From positions 2,604,001 to 2,668,000 of the forward strand of contig NZ_CP102332.1 in the NCBI RefSeq assembly GCF_024600715.1: a stretch of 64,000 bases of DNA. The letters run 5' to 3'. The position numbers and the translations under genes were made by a program. This DNA comes from Streptomyces changanensis (GTDB lineage Bacteria > Actinomycetota > Actinomycetes > Streptomycetales > Streptomycetaceae). The notes beneath the pieces were generated by a model that was not told the DNA's origin, did no database searches, and saw only the letters and a list, made by a program, of their open reading frames with translations. Positions 1 to 7,332 of this stretch are shown piece by piece; the first letter of the stretch is position 1, and the number at the start of each line of letters is the position of its first letter.

Positions 1-396
1 AGCTGAGCCGTGCCGCTTGTGCGGCAGCGCAGCGTAACCGCAACGGCCCCCGGCGGATCGCCGGGGGCCGTGCTGTGCGGTCGCGGGGCTGCCACGGTGG
101 GACGGGAGGTCTCACGCCATCGCGACGCGCCCGCCCTGGCTGCCCTCGGGCATCCGGGCGCCTCACAGCTTGCATCGCCCTGTCCGAGCCAGTGAGCTTC
201 TTCGAGTTGGCCACCGATCGGGTGAATGCGACTGAGCGCTTCAGTGTCGAGTGGGCGGTTGCAGCGTCCGGTGCCAGCAGCTTGGTGAGCCGGGACAAGG
301 GTCCACTCGAGCTTGCCGGCATGAACGCCAACCCGACGGCAAGGCCGGTGAGCGACGATCAAGCTGTTGTCAGCCGCTGGCTCTAAGGTCGGCCTC
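1..396. other. Intergenic stretch without a supportable gene
   Basis: Apart from the hairpin at 43-71 I see no convincing gene here. Short open frames exist on the + strand but have no ribosome binding site and no recognisable protein pattern. The second half (200-390) is less GC-rich than the neighbouring genes and may be decayed coding sequence upstream of the SMI1-type gene. Confidence 0.4.
43..71. terminator. Hairpin terminator
   Basis: A 13-bp perfect inverted repeat with a 3-nt loop (ACGGCCCCCGGCG paired with CGCCGGGGGCCGT) is visible. It is the usual GC-rich streptomycete terminator shape, probably ending a gene that lies to the left of the window. Confidence 0.7.
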
Positions 397-1548
397 ATGA
401 CATCAGGCCTGGTCCAGGACTCATGGACTCGCATCGACGCGTGGCTGCGCGAGCACGCGCCACGCACTTTTGCCACGCTTCGGCCGCCCGCAGGAGACGA
501 GGAGATCGCAGCAGCGCAACAGGAACTGGGGGTCACCTTTCCTCCGGACCTGGTCGCTTCACTCCAACGGCACAACGGGGCGCTGGAGGGACCTGAGGCT
601 TTCCGGTTCAGTACGGGCGACCGGCTGCTCGGAGTGAGCGGAATCCTCGGGGACACCGGGTTCATGCGCGGTATCGACCAGGGCCTCGACGGGGAGACCG
701 AGGGCGAGGGCTACTGGCTTCACGACTACGTGAAGTTCGGTTCTTACGACGTGACGTCGGACGGTCTTCTGATGGATTGCCGTACTGAGCGCGACTCCTT
801 CGGTGCGATCGGACGGTTCTTCGACGAGACCGGCACCAGATTTGGGCAGGCCGACTCGCTGGGTGGGTATCTGGCCGAACTGGCCGACACGCTTGAGCGC
901 GGCCAGGAGGCTGGTGTCGTCACCTTCAACGGCCGACTGTTCTGGGAGGCGCCTCTGCCTGCCAGGCCGCAGTGCAGTGGCGACGAGCCCCTTCCTGCAC
1001 CGGATGAGCAGCTGCCAGAGCTGGACCTGTCCCACAGTCCCACCGACCTCCTCCACGTGAGCCACCTGGACGGACATGAGGAACTCGGTGCACTGATCGC
1101 AGTCCTGCCGTATGAGCAGGTGGTCGAGGCCGCGCGGAAGCAACTGCGCAGACTGGCGGTCGAAACGGGGCTGAACAACTACCCGGAGGTCAAGGCAGCC
1201 CTGGACGCGTGGGAGCGTGGTGTGGCCCTACCGCGGCCGGACCAAACCGGCCCGCTCGCCTTGCGACTCCGCGCAGTGCTCGCACAGGCCGACACCGGCC
1301 GAGACGTCACTCGCAGGTGGGCCGCGGAGAAGATAGCCCTCGGGCTCTGGGGATCCCCCTACAGATCCGTGTGCGAGAGCGCGGAGACCCGGAGCCACTT
1401 CACTCTCGACTGGCGTGCGGATCTGCATGCGGACTTGGGCAATCCGCCACTGCCACCGATACCTGACGACCGATTTTGGGGGGCGCTGCGCAACCCCGCC
1501 ATCGACTCCAGTTGGTACGCGGCTCAGTACACCCAAGATCAGGACTGA
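397..1548 (+). CDS. SMI1/KNR4 family protein
   Basis: The 383-residue protein begins with a SMI1/KNR4 pattern. A tryptophan-containing helix (SWTRIDAWL) is followed near residue 35 by EEIAAAQQELGVTFPPDL and then SLQRHNGA, the usual start of this fold. The SMI1/KNR4 superfamily is used as immunity proteins against polymorphic toxins and as general regulatory scaffolds; the exact role here is unknown. The C-terminal half (about residue 215 onward, containing HLDGHEELGAL and a WAAEKIALGLWGSPY stretch) has no family I recognise. I chose the ATG at 397; a TTG ten codons upstream is possible. No toxin gene is visible next to it. It is chromosomal, just left of the integrated element. Confidence 0.7.
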   Translation: MTSGLVQDSWTRIDAWLREHAPRTFATLRPPAGDEEIAAAQQELGVTFPPDLVASLQRHNGALEGPEAFRFSTGDRLLGVSGILGDTGFMRGIDQGLDGETEGEGYWLHDYVKFGSYDVTSDGLLMDCRTERDSFGAIGRFFDETGTRFGQADSLGGYLAELADTLERGQEAGVVTFNGRLFWEAPLPARPQCSGDEPLPAPDEQLPELDLSHSPTDLLHVSHLDGHEELGALIAVLPYEQVVEAARKQLRRLAVETGLNNYPEVKAALDAWERGVALPRPDQTGPLALRLRAVLAQADTGRDVTRRWAAEKIALGLWGSPYRSVCESAETRSHFTLDWRADLHADLGNPPLPPIPDDRFWGALRNPAIDSSWYAAQYTQDQD

Positions 1549-1637
1549 CCCCAGGGGCCGTGGAAGGGCTCAGTCCCGACCAGGTCGCGCCGCGTCCCAC
1601 GCTCTACACCGCCTGACCGAGCGGGCTGGGAGACAGA

Positions 1638-1670
1638 GAACCCCCCGCGCCTTTGGGACGCGGGGGGTTC
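1638..1670. terminator. Hairpin terminator downstream of the ancestral dehydrogenase gene end
   Basis: A 12-bp perfect inverted repeat (GAACCCCCCGCG with CGCGGGGGGTTC) has an 8-9 nt loop. It lies between the SMI1-type gene and the displaced dehydrogenase gene end, so it could serve both convergent transcripts in the uninterrupted chromosome. Confidence 0.7.
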
Positions 1671-1790
1671 CACACGGCCGGGGAAACGACTTCCCCGGCA
1701 TGGCGCCCGGGGACGTGGCGGAACGGACCGGGAACCGGTCACAGCTCCGGGACCAGCTACCCGACGGCGCCGCGGCCTGCGAAAACCCCG

Positions 1791-1854
1791 CTACGGCAGG
1801 TTGCGGGCCATGACGATGCGCTGGACCTGGTTCGTGCCCTCGTAGATCTGGGTG
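1791..1854 (-). pseudogene. Displaced 3' end of the acyl-CoA dehydrogenase gene (attL side)
   Basis: Read on the minus strand, these 64 nt encode the last 21 residues and the TAG stop of an acyl-CoA dehydrogenase, including IYEGTNQVQRIV. The protein is identical to the C terminus of the intact gene at 10682-11839. The two copies differ at 7 of 64 positions, all synonymous. This is the original host gene end, cut off by insertion of the element; the intact gene now uses an end brought in by the element. Confidence 0.9.
1843..1854. repeat. attL core, 12-bp direct repeat
   Basis: The sequence TAGATCTGGGTG is identical at 10734-10745. On its left lies the displaced host gene end; on its right the sequence diverges completely from the host gene. 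The core corresponds to codons for T-Q-I-Y just before the catalytic glutamate of the dehydrogenase. Confidence 0.85.
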
Positions 1855-1981
1855 CTTTACGGCATACCTGAAGCTGACCTGCACAGACACCCCCCACGGA
1901 GGGGCCTCCCCAGGATTCCCCCATGATCACCCAGTGCCCTGGACACCCTCTTGCCCCACGGGCGCCGCAGAGACCGACCCT

Positions 1982-2012
1982 GAGAGCCCCTGGCGACCCG
2001 CCGGGGGCTCTC
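1982..2012. terminator. Hairpin near the left end of the element
   Basis: Fourteen-nt arms (GAGAGCCCCTGGCG and CGCCGGGGGCTCTC) pair with one mismatch around a 3-nt loop. It may insulate the element operon from chromosomal transcription. Confidence 0.55.
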
Positions 2013-2035
2013 CCCGTTCCATGCCTCTGGCGGCT

Positions 2036-2136
2036 CGGTTTATGCGACAACGCGCATAGTCGCGTGCACGCATAGACGGGCGCGTACGGTCCTCGTACGG
2101 TCATGGGCAACGGCCCAAGTGGGGCCACAGAGCAGG
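2036..2136 (+). promoter_or_regulatory. Promoter/operator region of the Scr1-type operon
   Basis: The region contains two copies of CGCATAG, at about 2053 and 2070, inside alternating CG-rich sequence. It lies directly upstream of the five-gene + strand run. Such repeats would suit an operator for the XRE/DUF5753 regulator encoded three genes downstream. No clear -35/-10 pair could be fixed by eye. Confidence 0.3.
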
Positions 2137-2145
2137 GGGTTTCGC

Positions 2146-2355
2146 ATGTCTGAGCGTGCCGGGCTTACCCGACTCACGGGCAACGGCAACGGGGAGTGTG
2201 GCGCCGACGATTGCCCGAATGTCTACAAGACCGAGGGCGGGTCGTTCGTGGTCCAGGGCGACGTGTTCAGGGGCTTCACGCCGCCCGAGGGCGAGGGGCT
2301 GGTGGAGATCCCGGAAAGCGTGCTGCGGGAGGCGTTTGATGTTCTTGGATGGTGA
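2146..2355 (+). CDS. Small hypothetical protein, first gene of the Scr1-type operon
   Basis: This is a 69-residue acidic protein with a Gly/Asn-rich start (TGNGNGECGADDCPNVY), a short strand-rich centre (GGSFVVQGDVF) and an acidic C-terminal helix (EIPESVLREAF). I do not recognise a named family. In streptomycetes, small proteins like this commonly sit directly before DUF6879 and XRE/DUF5753 genes. The ATG has a good Shine-Dalgarno run (AGCAGGGGG) 6 nt upstream. The end overlaps the start of the next gene by 17 nt, so the two are translationally linked. Confidence 0.65.
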   Translation: MSERAGLTRLTGNGNGECGADDCPNVYKTEGGSFVVQGDVFRGFTPPEGEGLVEIPESVLREAFDVLGW

Positions 2356-2854
2356 GGACTGGCGGGCGAAGTTCCGGGACTTCCAGACTGAAGCGTGGCG
2401 GCTGGAGACCCTGCCTCAATACCTCGTCCCCCAAGAAGCAGAGGAGATCGAAGCCTTCCGCGCCGGTAAGCGCATCAACCCGGAGACGTTCTCCTGTGAG
2501 TACACCGCGCGCCTGAAGAGGCAGAGAAGGGAAGGCAGGCGCCAGGGGCGCGTTCACGTAGTCACCCGGCCTCTCAGCGAGTACCTGGAATTCGAGTTCT
2601 CCCGCTATTACCGGCCTCACGCTCTGGCCGGCGAGGAAATCCGCATCCTCGACGTAACGGGCCGCGAGAACCCGCTTCCCGGCGTCCAAGACTTCTGGAT
2701 GTTCGATCGGACTACCGTGGTGCTCATGCACTACGAGGCGGACGGAAAACAAATCAGCCGCGAAGTGTACGAGGGAGACCCAGCACCCTTCATTGAGTAC
2801 CAGCGAATCGCCCTGGCCGAGTCCGTACCCTTCCTGGAGTTTCTGAGGGGATGA
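2339..2854 (+). CDS. DUF6879 family protein
   Basis: The 171-residue protein has the typical DUF6879 pattern. It starts with a helix with aromatic residues (FRDFQTEAWRLETL), continues with a strand-rich core with EYLEFEFSRYY and IRILDV, and has the signature DFWMFD near residue 120 followed by YEADGKQISRE. The family has no established biochemical activity but is repeatedly found beside Scr1-type XRE/DUF5753 regulators. The ATG at 2339 lies inside the upstream gene, and the stop overlaps the next start as ATGA, which indicates one operon. Confidence 0.8.
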   Translation: MFLDGEDWRAKFRDFQTEAWRLETLPQYLVPQEAEEIEAFRAGKRINPETFSCEYTARLKRQRREGRRQGRVHVVTRPLSEYLEFEFSRYYRPHALAGEEIRILDVTGRENPLPGVQDFWMFDRTTVVLMHYEADGKQISREVYEGDPAPFIEYQRIALAESVPFLEFLRG

Positions 2855-3687
2855 CGTTCGAGCCGGAACAGCTAGGTCAGTCCGCTCAGGACCTCGCGGC
2901 CAGGCTGAAGCAGCTACGCAAGCAAGCCGGTCTCTCAGGGGACCGGCTTGCTGCGCGCTGCAACATCTCGCAATCAAAGGTGAGTCGAATCGAGAACGGG
3001 AGAGTGCGCCCCTCCCTAGTCGATATCGAACAGATCCTGAGAGCCTTGGATGCTTCCCCGGATGAGGTGACCGAAGTAGCCGCCTTGGCCAGGGTAGCCA
3101 ACACGGAATGGCGCAATCTCCGGGATCTAAGGCGCAAGGGGCTGGCCACACGGCAGGCAGAACTTAAGTCGCTCGAAGCGTCGTCCACTCATATGCGCTA
3201 CTTCCTGCTATCCATGGTCACAGGACTGTTGGCAACGCCTGAATACGTACGTGCCAGCTTGGCAAACTCCCCGGTCGACACCACCAAGGCAGTGGCAGGG
3301 AAATTGGAACGGCAGGCGGTCCTTTACGACCGCTCGAAAAAATTCACGTTCCTCCTGACCGAGCAGGCTGTTAGGTGGCCTGTCGTTCCCGCCCTTGCCT
3401 TGGCTGAACAGATGGACCGGCTATCGTCGCTCACCTACTTGCCGAACGTACGCCTTGGCATTATTCCTGTTGGCACCCCCACCCGCACCACAACACCGCT
3501 GAACACCTTCACCATTTATGACTCGTCACTGGCTACCATTGAGACGATGACGGGAAGTCTCGTTCTCCGCGACAGTCGGGATATCCAAAGCTATCTGGAC
3601 TATTTCGCATGCTACGAGGAAGTGGCCCTGTTCGATGAAGAGGCCAGGGGGAAACTCGCGGAATGGTCCACTGCTTGCCGTTCATGA
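2851..3687 (+). CDS. XRE-family regulator with DUF5753 domain (Scr1 type)
   Basis: The 278-residue protein has an N-terminal helix-turn-helix at about residues 15-65 (SGDRLAARCNISQSKVSRIE). A long C-terminal DUF5753 domain follows, recognisable by the YFLLSMVTGLLATPEYVRAS stretch, the RQAVLYD motif and LGIIPVGTP. In streptomycetes such proteins pair with small DUF397 proteins in Scr1/Scp1-like regulatory systems that affect development and antibiotic production. A DUF397 protein is encoded 0.8 kb downstream. The protein probably regulates its own element genes. Start and stop are unambiguous (ATGA overlap with DUF6879). The gene is less GC-rich than chromosomal genes nearby. Confidence 0.88.
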   Translation: MTFEPEQLGQSAQDLAARLKQLRKQAGLSGDRLAARCNISQSKVSRIENGRVRPSLVDIEQILRALDASPDEVTEVAALARVANTEWRNLRDLRRKGLATRQAELKSLEASSTHMRYFLLSMVTGLLATPEYVRASLANSPVDTTKAVAGKLERQAVLYDRSKKFTFLLTEQAVRWPVVPALALAEQMDRLSSLTYLPNVRLGIIPVGTPTRTTTPLNTFTIYDSSLATIETMTGSLVLRDSRDIQSYLDYFACYEEVALFDEEARGKLAEWSTACRS

Positions 3688-3781
3688 TCTTTAGTCCATG
3701 ACGCGACTGAACCGCCTGCAAGCCCCCAACTCGGTGGATCATTGCTTGCCACGGAGAATCCGAGCCGGGAGGCATTCAGCG

Positions 3782-3976
3782 ATGAGCCAGCCGAAGACTT
3801 ACCCGAGTGAGCCGGTAGAGCTGCCGCTAAGGATGGAACCGGAACCGGCCCCCGTAGAAGGTTGCGCGGGTTGCGCGGAGTTGGCGAACGTGCGGGATCG
3901 GGCGCGGGCGGGAAGCGACTGGACCACCGTGTCCGACTGCAACGTCTACCTTCGGCGGCATCCCGAGGGCCACTGA
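3782..3976 (+). CDS. Small hypothetical protein with a CxxC pair
   Basis: This 64-residue protein has a Pro/Glu-rich N terminus, a GCAGCAEL motif near residue 27 and a basic amphipathic helix ending YLRRHPEGH. A single CxxC is not enough to claim zinc binding alone, although dimeric binding is possible. The ATG at 3782 follows the purine-rich GGGAGG 8 nt upstream. The stop overlaps the next start as TGATG. Proteins with this CxGCxEL layout are common in actinobacterial mobile regions, with unknown function. Confidence 0.6.
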   Translation: MSQPKTYPSEPVELPLRMEPEPAPVEGCAGCAELANVRDRARAGSDWTTVSDCNVYLRRHPEGH

Positions 3977-4209
3977 TGGTCACGACTAAGGATGTGGGTA
4001 AGCGGGTTGAGGATGCGTTGGGGAGAGTCGGTATCCTCCGGGATGTGATCCCGGATTGGGAGGACCCCGCCGAGATGCCCCAAAGGCGCCGCAAGCAGCC
4101 GACCGCCTTCATTTGGCCCGAGAACGGCGGAAAGGAATGGCTGGCGCCGCCCGAATCCGTGAAACGCGTCGAAGTAGCAACCAAAGCGTCCGCCTTTAGG
4201 TGGGCATAA
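3976..4209 (+). CDS. Small hypothetical protein coupled to the preceding gene
   Basis: The 77-residue protein has an amphipathic N-terminal helix (KDVGKRVEDALGRVGIL), a WED segment, a basic patch (RRRKQPTAF) and a C-terminal half rich in Trp and Lys. No family is recognised. Translation is coupled to the upstream gene through a 1-nt TGATG overlap. About 300 nt of hairpin-rich non-coding sequence follow before the DUF397 gene. Confidence 0.5.
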   Translation: MVTTKDVGKRVEDALGRVGILRDVIPDWEDPAEMPQRRRKQPTAFIWPENGGKEWLAPPESVKRVEVATKASAFRWA

Positions 4210-4333
4210 GAATTCCGGCGTGCCGCCGCACCCGTGGCCGCACAGCCGGATAGTCCCCCGACCGGACAAGCCAGAAGCAGGGACAGCCGTGTCCCGTCTG
4301 AGCTGACGTGCTCAGGCTCTCGCCCCGGTCCGC

Positions 4334-4452
4334 CCCTTAACTGGGGTGCTGCCCTGGCAGTGAGGGCACCCGCTTCGGACCCAGGGAAACCGAAGCACCC
4401 AATCCCCCGCCCCGGTCGCGTCGCTACAGGAAGGGCATGCGATCGGGGCGGG
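4334..4452 (+). ncRNA. Candidate structured RNA/leader upstream of the DUF397 gene
   Basis: Consecutive hairpins fill this stretch. One is at 4344-4371 (GGGTGC..CCC with GGGCACCC). Another is at 4372-4396 (GCTTCGG with CCGAAGC). A third is at 4406-4452, where CCCGCCCCGGTCGC pairs with GCGATCGGGGCGGG at 13 of 14 positions. There is no open frame with a ribosome site. It ends about 55 nt before the DUF397 start, so it could be the 5' leader of that gene or a separate small RNA. Confidence 0.35.
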
Positions 4453-4507
4453 CAGCAAGGCGGTGCGGGGACCGCATCCCCGCTGTTCGGCGAAGGGAAT
4501 TGGCACC

Positions 4508-4717
4508 ATGACCGAACGCACCGAGTTCCAGTTCGTCACGGCTGCTGCATGCCGTGACGCCCGCGTGAACAACTGCCCGGAGATCGCTTTGAACGTGCCG
4601 GGGGTGGTGGCGTTGCGCGACAGTGAACGCCCTGACACGGTCGTCACCATGACGCCCGACCAGTGGGCGACCCTCACCGCCGCCATCAAGGGCGGAGAGT
4701 TCGACCTGAGCGCCTGA
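4508..4717 (+). CDS. DUF397 family small protein (Scp1-like)
   Basis: The 69-residue protein matches the DUF397 layout. An N-terminal part carries a Cys pair region (AAACRDARVNNCPEIAL), followed by VVALRDSERPD, then TMTPDQWATL and a terminal IKGGEFDL. DUF397 proteins are the usual partners of XRE/DUF5753 regulators, like the one at 2851-3687. The typical WRKSSYS opening is replaced by a degenerate FQFVTAAA. The ATG is preceded by GAAGGGAA. A zinc-ribbon gene follows 12 nt downstream. Confidence 0.82.
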   Translation: MTERTEFQFVTAAACRDARVNNCPEIALNVPGVVALRDSERPDTVVTMTPDQWATLTAAIKGGEFDLSA

Positions 4718-4729
4718 GAGAAGGTCCCC

Positions 4730-4900
4730 GTGCGCAAGTGCCCCCGATGCGCTGCCGAGTGCCTGACGGACCCAGAAAGCGGCTTGCCGTGGTGCCCGCG
4801 TTGCGGGACGCACTCCGGACTGTCTGAGCCTGGCTGCCGGGGCTTGTGGTGGTGGCGCGACGCGGCCACCAGGACGCCGCACAGGCCGCGTCAGCACTGA
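4730..4900 (+). CDS. Very small zinc-ribbon protein
   Basis: This 56-residue frame reads KCPRCAAECL, then PWCPRCGTHSG, giving two CPxC knuckles 19 residues apart. That spacing suits one structural zinc. The C terminus is Trp/Arg-rich. The GTG start has a strong Shine-Dalgarno run (GAGAGAAGG) 5-6 nt upstream. It follows DUF397 by 12 nt and probably belongs to the same transcript. The function is unknown; candidates are nucleic-acid binding or a protein-protein adaptor in regulation. Confidence 0.6.
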   Translation: MRKCPRCAAECLTDPESGLPWCPRCGTHSGLSEPGCRGLWWWRDAATRTPHRPRQH

Positions 4901-4997
4901 GCGCGGGACCACTGTCAATCGACCCCGTCCGTACGTCTCCCCCGGCGTATGGGCGGGGTTTCCACTTGCCTCACGCCATCGAGCCCGCAAAACCAAA

Positions 4998-5026
4998 AGA
5001 GCCCCCAGCCGGCGGCTGGGGGCTCT
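4998..5026. terminator. Bidirectional terminator between the operon and the capsid gene
   Basis: A 13-bp perfect inverted repeat (AGAGCCCCCAGCC with GGCTGGGGGCTCT) has a 3-nt loop. An A-rich run on its left gives a U-tract for the minus-strand transcript. It separates the two convergent transcription units of the element. Confidence 0.8.
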
Positions 5027-5048
5027 GAGAATTGGCACGGCCTTGCGA

Positions 5049-6203
5049 TTAGCTGGCGGCTGCCTCAACGATCTGCACCGAAGCGGACTCGGCGAGGGAA
5101 ACGCCAGCCATGCGCATAGTCAGCTTGAAGCCAACCTGATCAACGTCGAAGCGGGCATCCTCGCTGATCTTGACCTGAGCATTTCGGCGAACACCGACCA
5201 CGATTCGGGAAGCGTCGGCGACTACAACCGTCTTAGGGGCGAGGAATGCGGTAGGCAGGATCGGCAGACCCCATGCGGTCGACGCGGGGGAATCAGTCGG
5301 CTGACCGCCCTGGTAAATGCCGGAGCCGTTCGCCTTCTCCTTTCGGAGAGCCGCAGCCATATCCGTAGAAGCCCACACGACCGAGGGACGCCCATTGGTG
5401 GCCTCAATACGGGCCACCGCGTCCGCCAGGTCGTCATACGTCACCGTGACCTTTCCAGCCCCCAGGGTCGTAGTGATTCCCTGAGAAACGACACCCTTGA
5501 TCGGGTTGGTGCCCGTGCCGGTGAAAGCGTCGGAATCAAACTTCAGGGAAGCGTCACGCAGAAGGTTGTCAGCAATGATCCGGCGGAGATCCAGCGCGGA
5601 ATCCTCCAGCACCTCGGTAGAGGCCCACTGAATCTCACCGATCTTCTTAGCGGTGAACTTGACTTCACCCCAGACCATCTGGCCCGCCGGAATAGGCTGG
5701 CCCTCGGCCACATAGTCGGCTCCGGTAGAGGAGACGAGCTGCGGAACAGACAGGGTGTCGGAAGTGAAGGGAATGATGCTGCCCGTCGGCAGTCCCCGAA
5801 GGAACGTCGAGTTCGCCTTCAGCGCGTCAATGTACTTGCTTGAAATCTGGTCCGGCACGGTGTAACCACCGTCACCAGGGACACCCTCGGATATCAGGGC
5901 GCGATACTCATTCAGGGACGGCAGGAGAGAGCGCCAAGAGCCGTCGTCATTCTTCGGAGAACGGGGCGTCAGGAGGCCGCCGGCATTCGCAGCCAGGGAG
6001 CGCACCTCAGCCTCACGCTCGCCACGCTGGACGTCTCTGGCCTCGGCCTCAAGCTGCATCACGTCACGGTCGAGGCGCTCAATGCGTTCCCGCTTATCTG
6101 CGGCGGAAATCTTGCTGTCGCTCTCAATCGACCGGATCTCACGAATCATCTTGGCGCGGTCTTCAAGGGCAGCCTTGGCCTGATCGGCGTAGACGTTAAT
6201 CAA
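5049..6203 (-). CDS. HK97-family phage major capsid protein
   Basis: The 384-residue protein is full length for the family. Residues 1-70 form a charged helical segment rich in Glu, Arg and Ala, typical of the scaffolding delta domain. The capsid fold follows, with GGYTVPDQISSKYIDAL near residue 110, a strand-rich E-loop/P-domain region (GEVKFTAKKIGEIQWAS), FTGTGTNPIKGV near 225 and the A-domain stretch VVWAS. It would assemble the icosahedral shell. No portal, protease or terminase gene lies beside it, which is unusual. It is the last gene of the - strand array and ends at a strong terminator. The ATG has GAGAGCGATT upstream. Confidence 0.92.
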   Translation of the reverse strand: MINVYADQAKAALEDRAKMIREIRSIESDSKISAADKRERIERLDRDVMQLEAEARDVQRGEREAEVRSLAANAGGLLTPRSPKNDDGSWRSLLPSLNEYRALISEGVPGDGGYTVPDQISSKYIDALKANSTFLRGLPTGSIIPFTSDTLSVPQLVSSTGADYVAEGQPIPAGQMVWGEVKFTAKKIGEIQWASTEVLEDSALDLRRIIADNLLRDASLKFDSDAFTGTGTNPIKGVVSQGITTTLGAGKVTVTYDDLADAVARIEATNGRPSVVWASTDMAAALRKEKANGSGIYQGGQPTDSPASTAWGLPILPTAFLAPKTVVVADASRIVVGVRRNAQVKISEDARFDVDQVGFKLTMRMAGVSLAESASVQIVEAAAS

Positions 6204-6245
6204 ATCGCTCTCCTGTACAGGGCCGGATGGTCACCGGGCACAAAA

Positions 6246-6276
6246 AGAGCCGCTTCGGCGAATGCCGAGCGGCTTT
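6246..6276. terminator. Hairpin between the capsid gene and the small zinc protein gene
   Basis: AGCCGCTTCGGC pairs with GCCGAGCGGCT with one bulged base and a 4-nt GAAT loop. It lies between two minus-strand genes, so it would reduce read-through into the capsid gene or mark a processing site. Confidence 0.55.
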
Positions 6277-6291
6277 GGCGGTGTGGTTGAT

Positions 6292-6471
6292 TCAGTTGTC
6301 CTCGGTACTAGCTAGCCTTCGCGCCTCGGCGCGAGACTCATATTCAATTCGCTGCCTGGCCCGCTTAGCGGCTCGACGGCATCCATCGCCGCAATACTTC
6401 GGCGGCGCACCCGGACCGAGAACACGGGCAAAGACTTCGGAGCACTGCCAGCAAGTCAACTCAACAGTCAT
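6292..6471 (-). CDS. Small zinc-finger-like protein of the element
   Basis: The 59-residue protein starts MTVELTCWQCSEVF and has YCGDGCRRAAKRARQR, giving a C-x2-C plus C-x3-C pair 15 residues apart, followed by a strongly basic helix. This pattern is usual in small phage-encoded zinc-finger proteins that may bind DNA. I chose the ATG that has AAGGGA 6 nt upstream; another ATG four codons earlier lacks a ribosome site. It is part of the - strand array with the HNH nuclease and the capsid gene. Confidence 0.65.
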   Translation of the reverse strand: MTVELTCWQCSEVFARVLGPGAPPKYCGDGCRRAAKRARQRIEYESRAEARRLASTEDN

Positions 6472-6673
6472 GATTCCCTTCATGAGGTATGGCCGCTACC
6501 AGGCCAGAGAACGAGAAAGGCGCGGCCCCCAGTGGAGTATTCCGGGGTACCGCGCCAAACTCTGACCCGCACCTAGTAATGAGGAGTGACCATCCCTCGC
6601 CCCGAACGCCTCACGGCGTGCGGGAGTCTGTGACAGGTTCCCTATCGGGTTCCTTGCATGGTTGGTAGACCCG

Positions 6674-7024
6674 TTAAGGGGCGCATTCCCTCACAGACGA
6701 CAGCATCCGCTGTCGCTCGTACTGCTCACCGGGCGAAACCTCGCCCAGGCCGTCTTTACCCCCCGTCAGCAGACAGTCGGCCCACGCCTCCACCTCCGAG
6801 GCGTACGTCTGTCCCCACGGGGCCACGAACGCGCGCCCGGCCTCCGAGGACGGCCCAGGCTCCACAGAGGCCGTAGGCGCCTCTCCACGGGCCTTGGCGC
6901 GCACCGCGCGCTTCCGCTCACGCTCCCGAGCCTTCACGCACTCAGGCGCCCCACAGGACGCCTTCACGTTGCCGTTCCTGGCCCTGGCTAGAAGTCGGAT
7001 ACGGCAGTACGGGCATCTCTTCAA
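6674..7024 (-). CDS. Small zinc-ribbon protein of the element
   Basis: The 116-residue protein begins LKRCPYCRIRLLARAR and continues to ASCGAPECVKARERERKR, a CxxC/CxxxxC zinc ribbon followed by a long basic helix. An acidic tail contains EVEAWADCLLTGGKDGL. I chose a TTG start because GGAG lies 7 nt before it; the longer open frame upstream has no ribosome site. A terminase small subunit or a DNA-binding accessory factor is conceivable because it follows the HNH gene, but no family match is recognised. Confidence 0.55.
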   Translation of the reverse strand: MKRCPYCRIRLLARARNGNVKASCGAPECVKARERERKRAVRAKARGEAPTASVEPGPSSEAGRAFVAPWGQTYASEVEAWADCLLTGGKDGLGEVSPGEQYERQRMLSSVRECAP

Positions 7025-7332
7025 TGCTGATCTCCTATCGATGGTTGAGGACACATGCTCGACGAGTGTCCCCGAGCATGTCCCTAGGCATTGCGCGCTG
7101 ATACGCGCTCTGACGTGCGGACACGTCCGTATCCGTTGCCCACGCTGTCCGCCGTCCTCAGGCATACCGAAACAGGGAAAGACCGGGGTCTGGGAAAGGG
7201 TGGGTTGAAAGTTTCGGACTCCCCCTCCCGGGGTCTTGGCTGCCTTGGCCGCTGAAACGGCCTGAGCGAGCCTGAGAACTGATTGGGCATAACGGAGCGG
7301 GCTGGACCCGTGGCGGTCGCTCTACGCGCCGC
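7025..7332. other. Gene-free stretch between HNH and zinc-ribbon genes
   Basis: No frame here has a ribosome site and a credible protein pattern. The stretch contains G-rich and A/T-containing blocks around 7170-7250 (for example GAAAGACCGGGGTCTGG) that differ in style from the coding flanks. In many tailed phages an HNH gene sits beside the cohesive end or packaging site, so this is where such a site would be expected. I have no direct proof. Confidence 0.3.

Larger units (their letters stand above)
1549..2145. other. Gene-free stretch spanning the left end of the element
   Basis: This stretch contains a hairpin (1638-1670), the displaced end of the acyl-CoA dehydrogenase gene (1791-1854) with the left attachment core, a second hairpin (1982-2012) and the upstream region of the element's + strand operon. 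Sequence from about 1686 to 1790 also resembles 10557-10681, so similarity between the two element ends extends beyond the gene end into the downstream spacer. Confidence 0.7.

Noticed and set aside
10..386. Two overlapping short + strand frames at the window start
   Set aside because: Neither has a ribosome site or a recognisable protein; the first crosses the hairpin terminator.
1755..1860. tRNA gene as integration target
   Set aside because: No cloverleaf is visible; the repeat clearly encodes the dehydrogenase C terminus in both copies.
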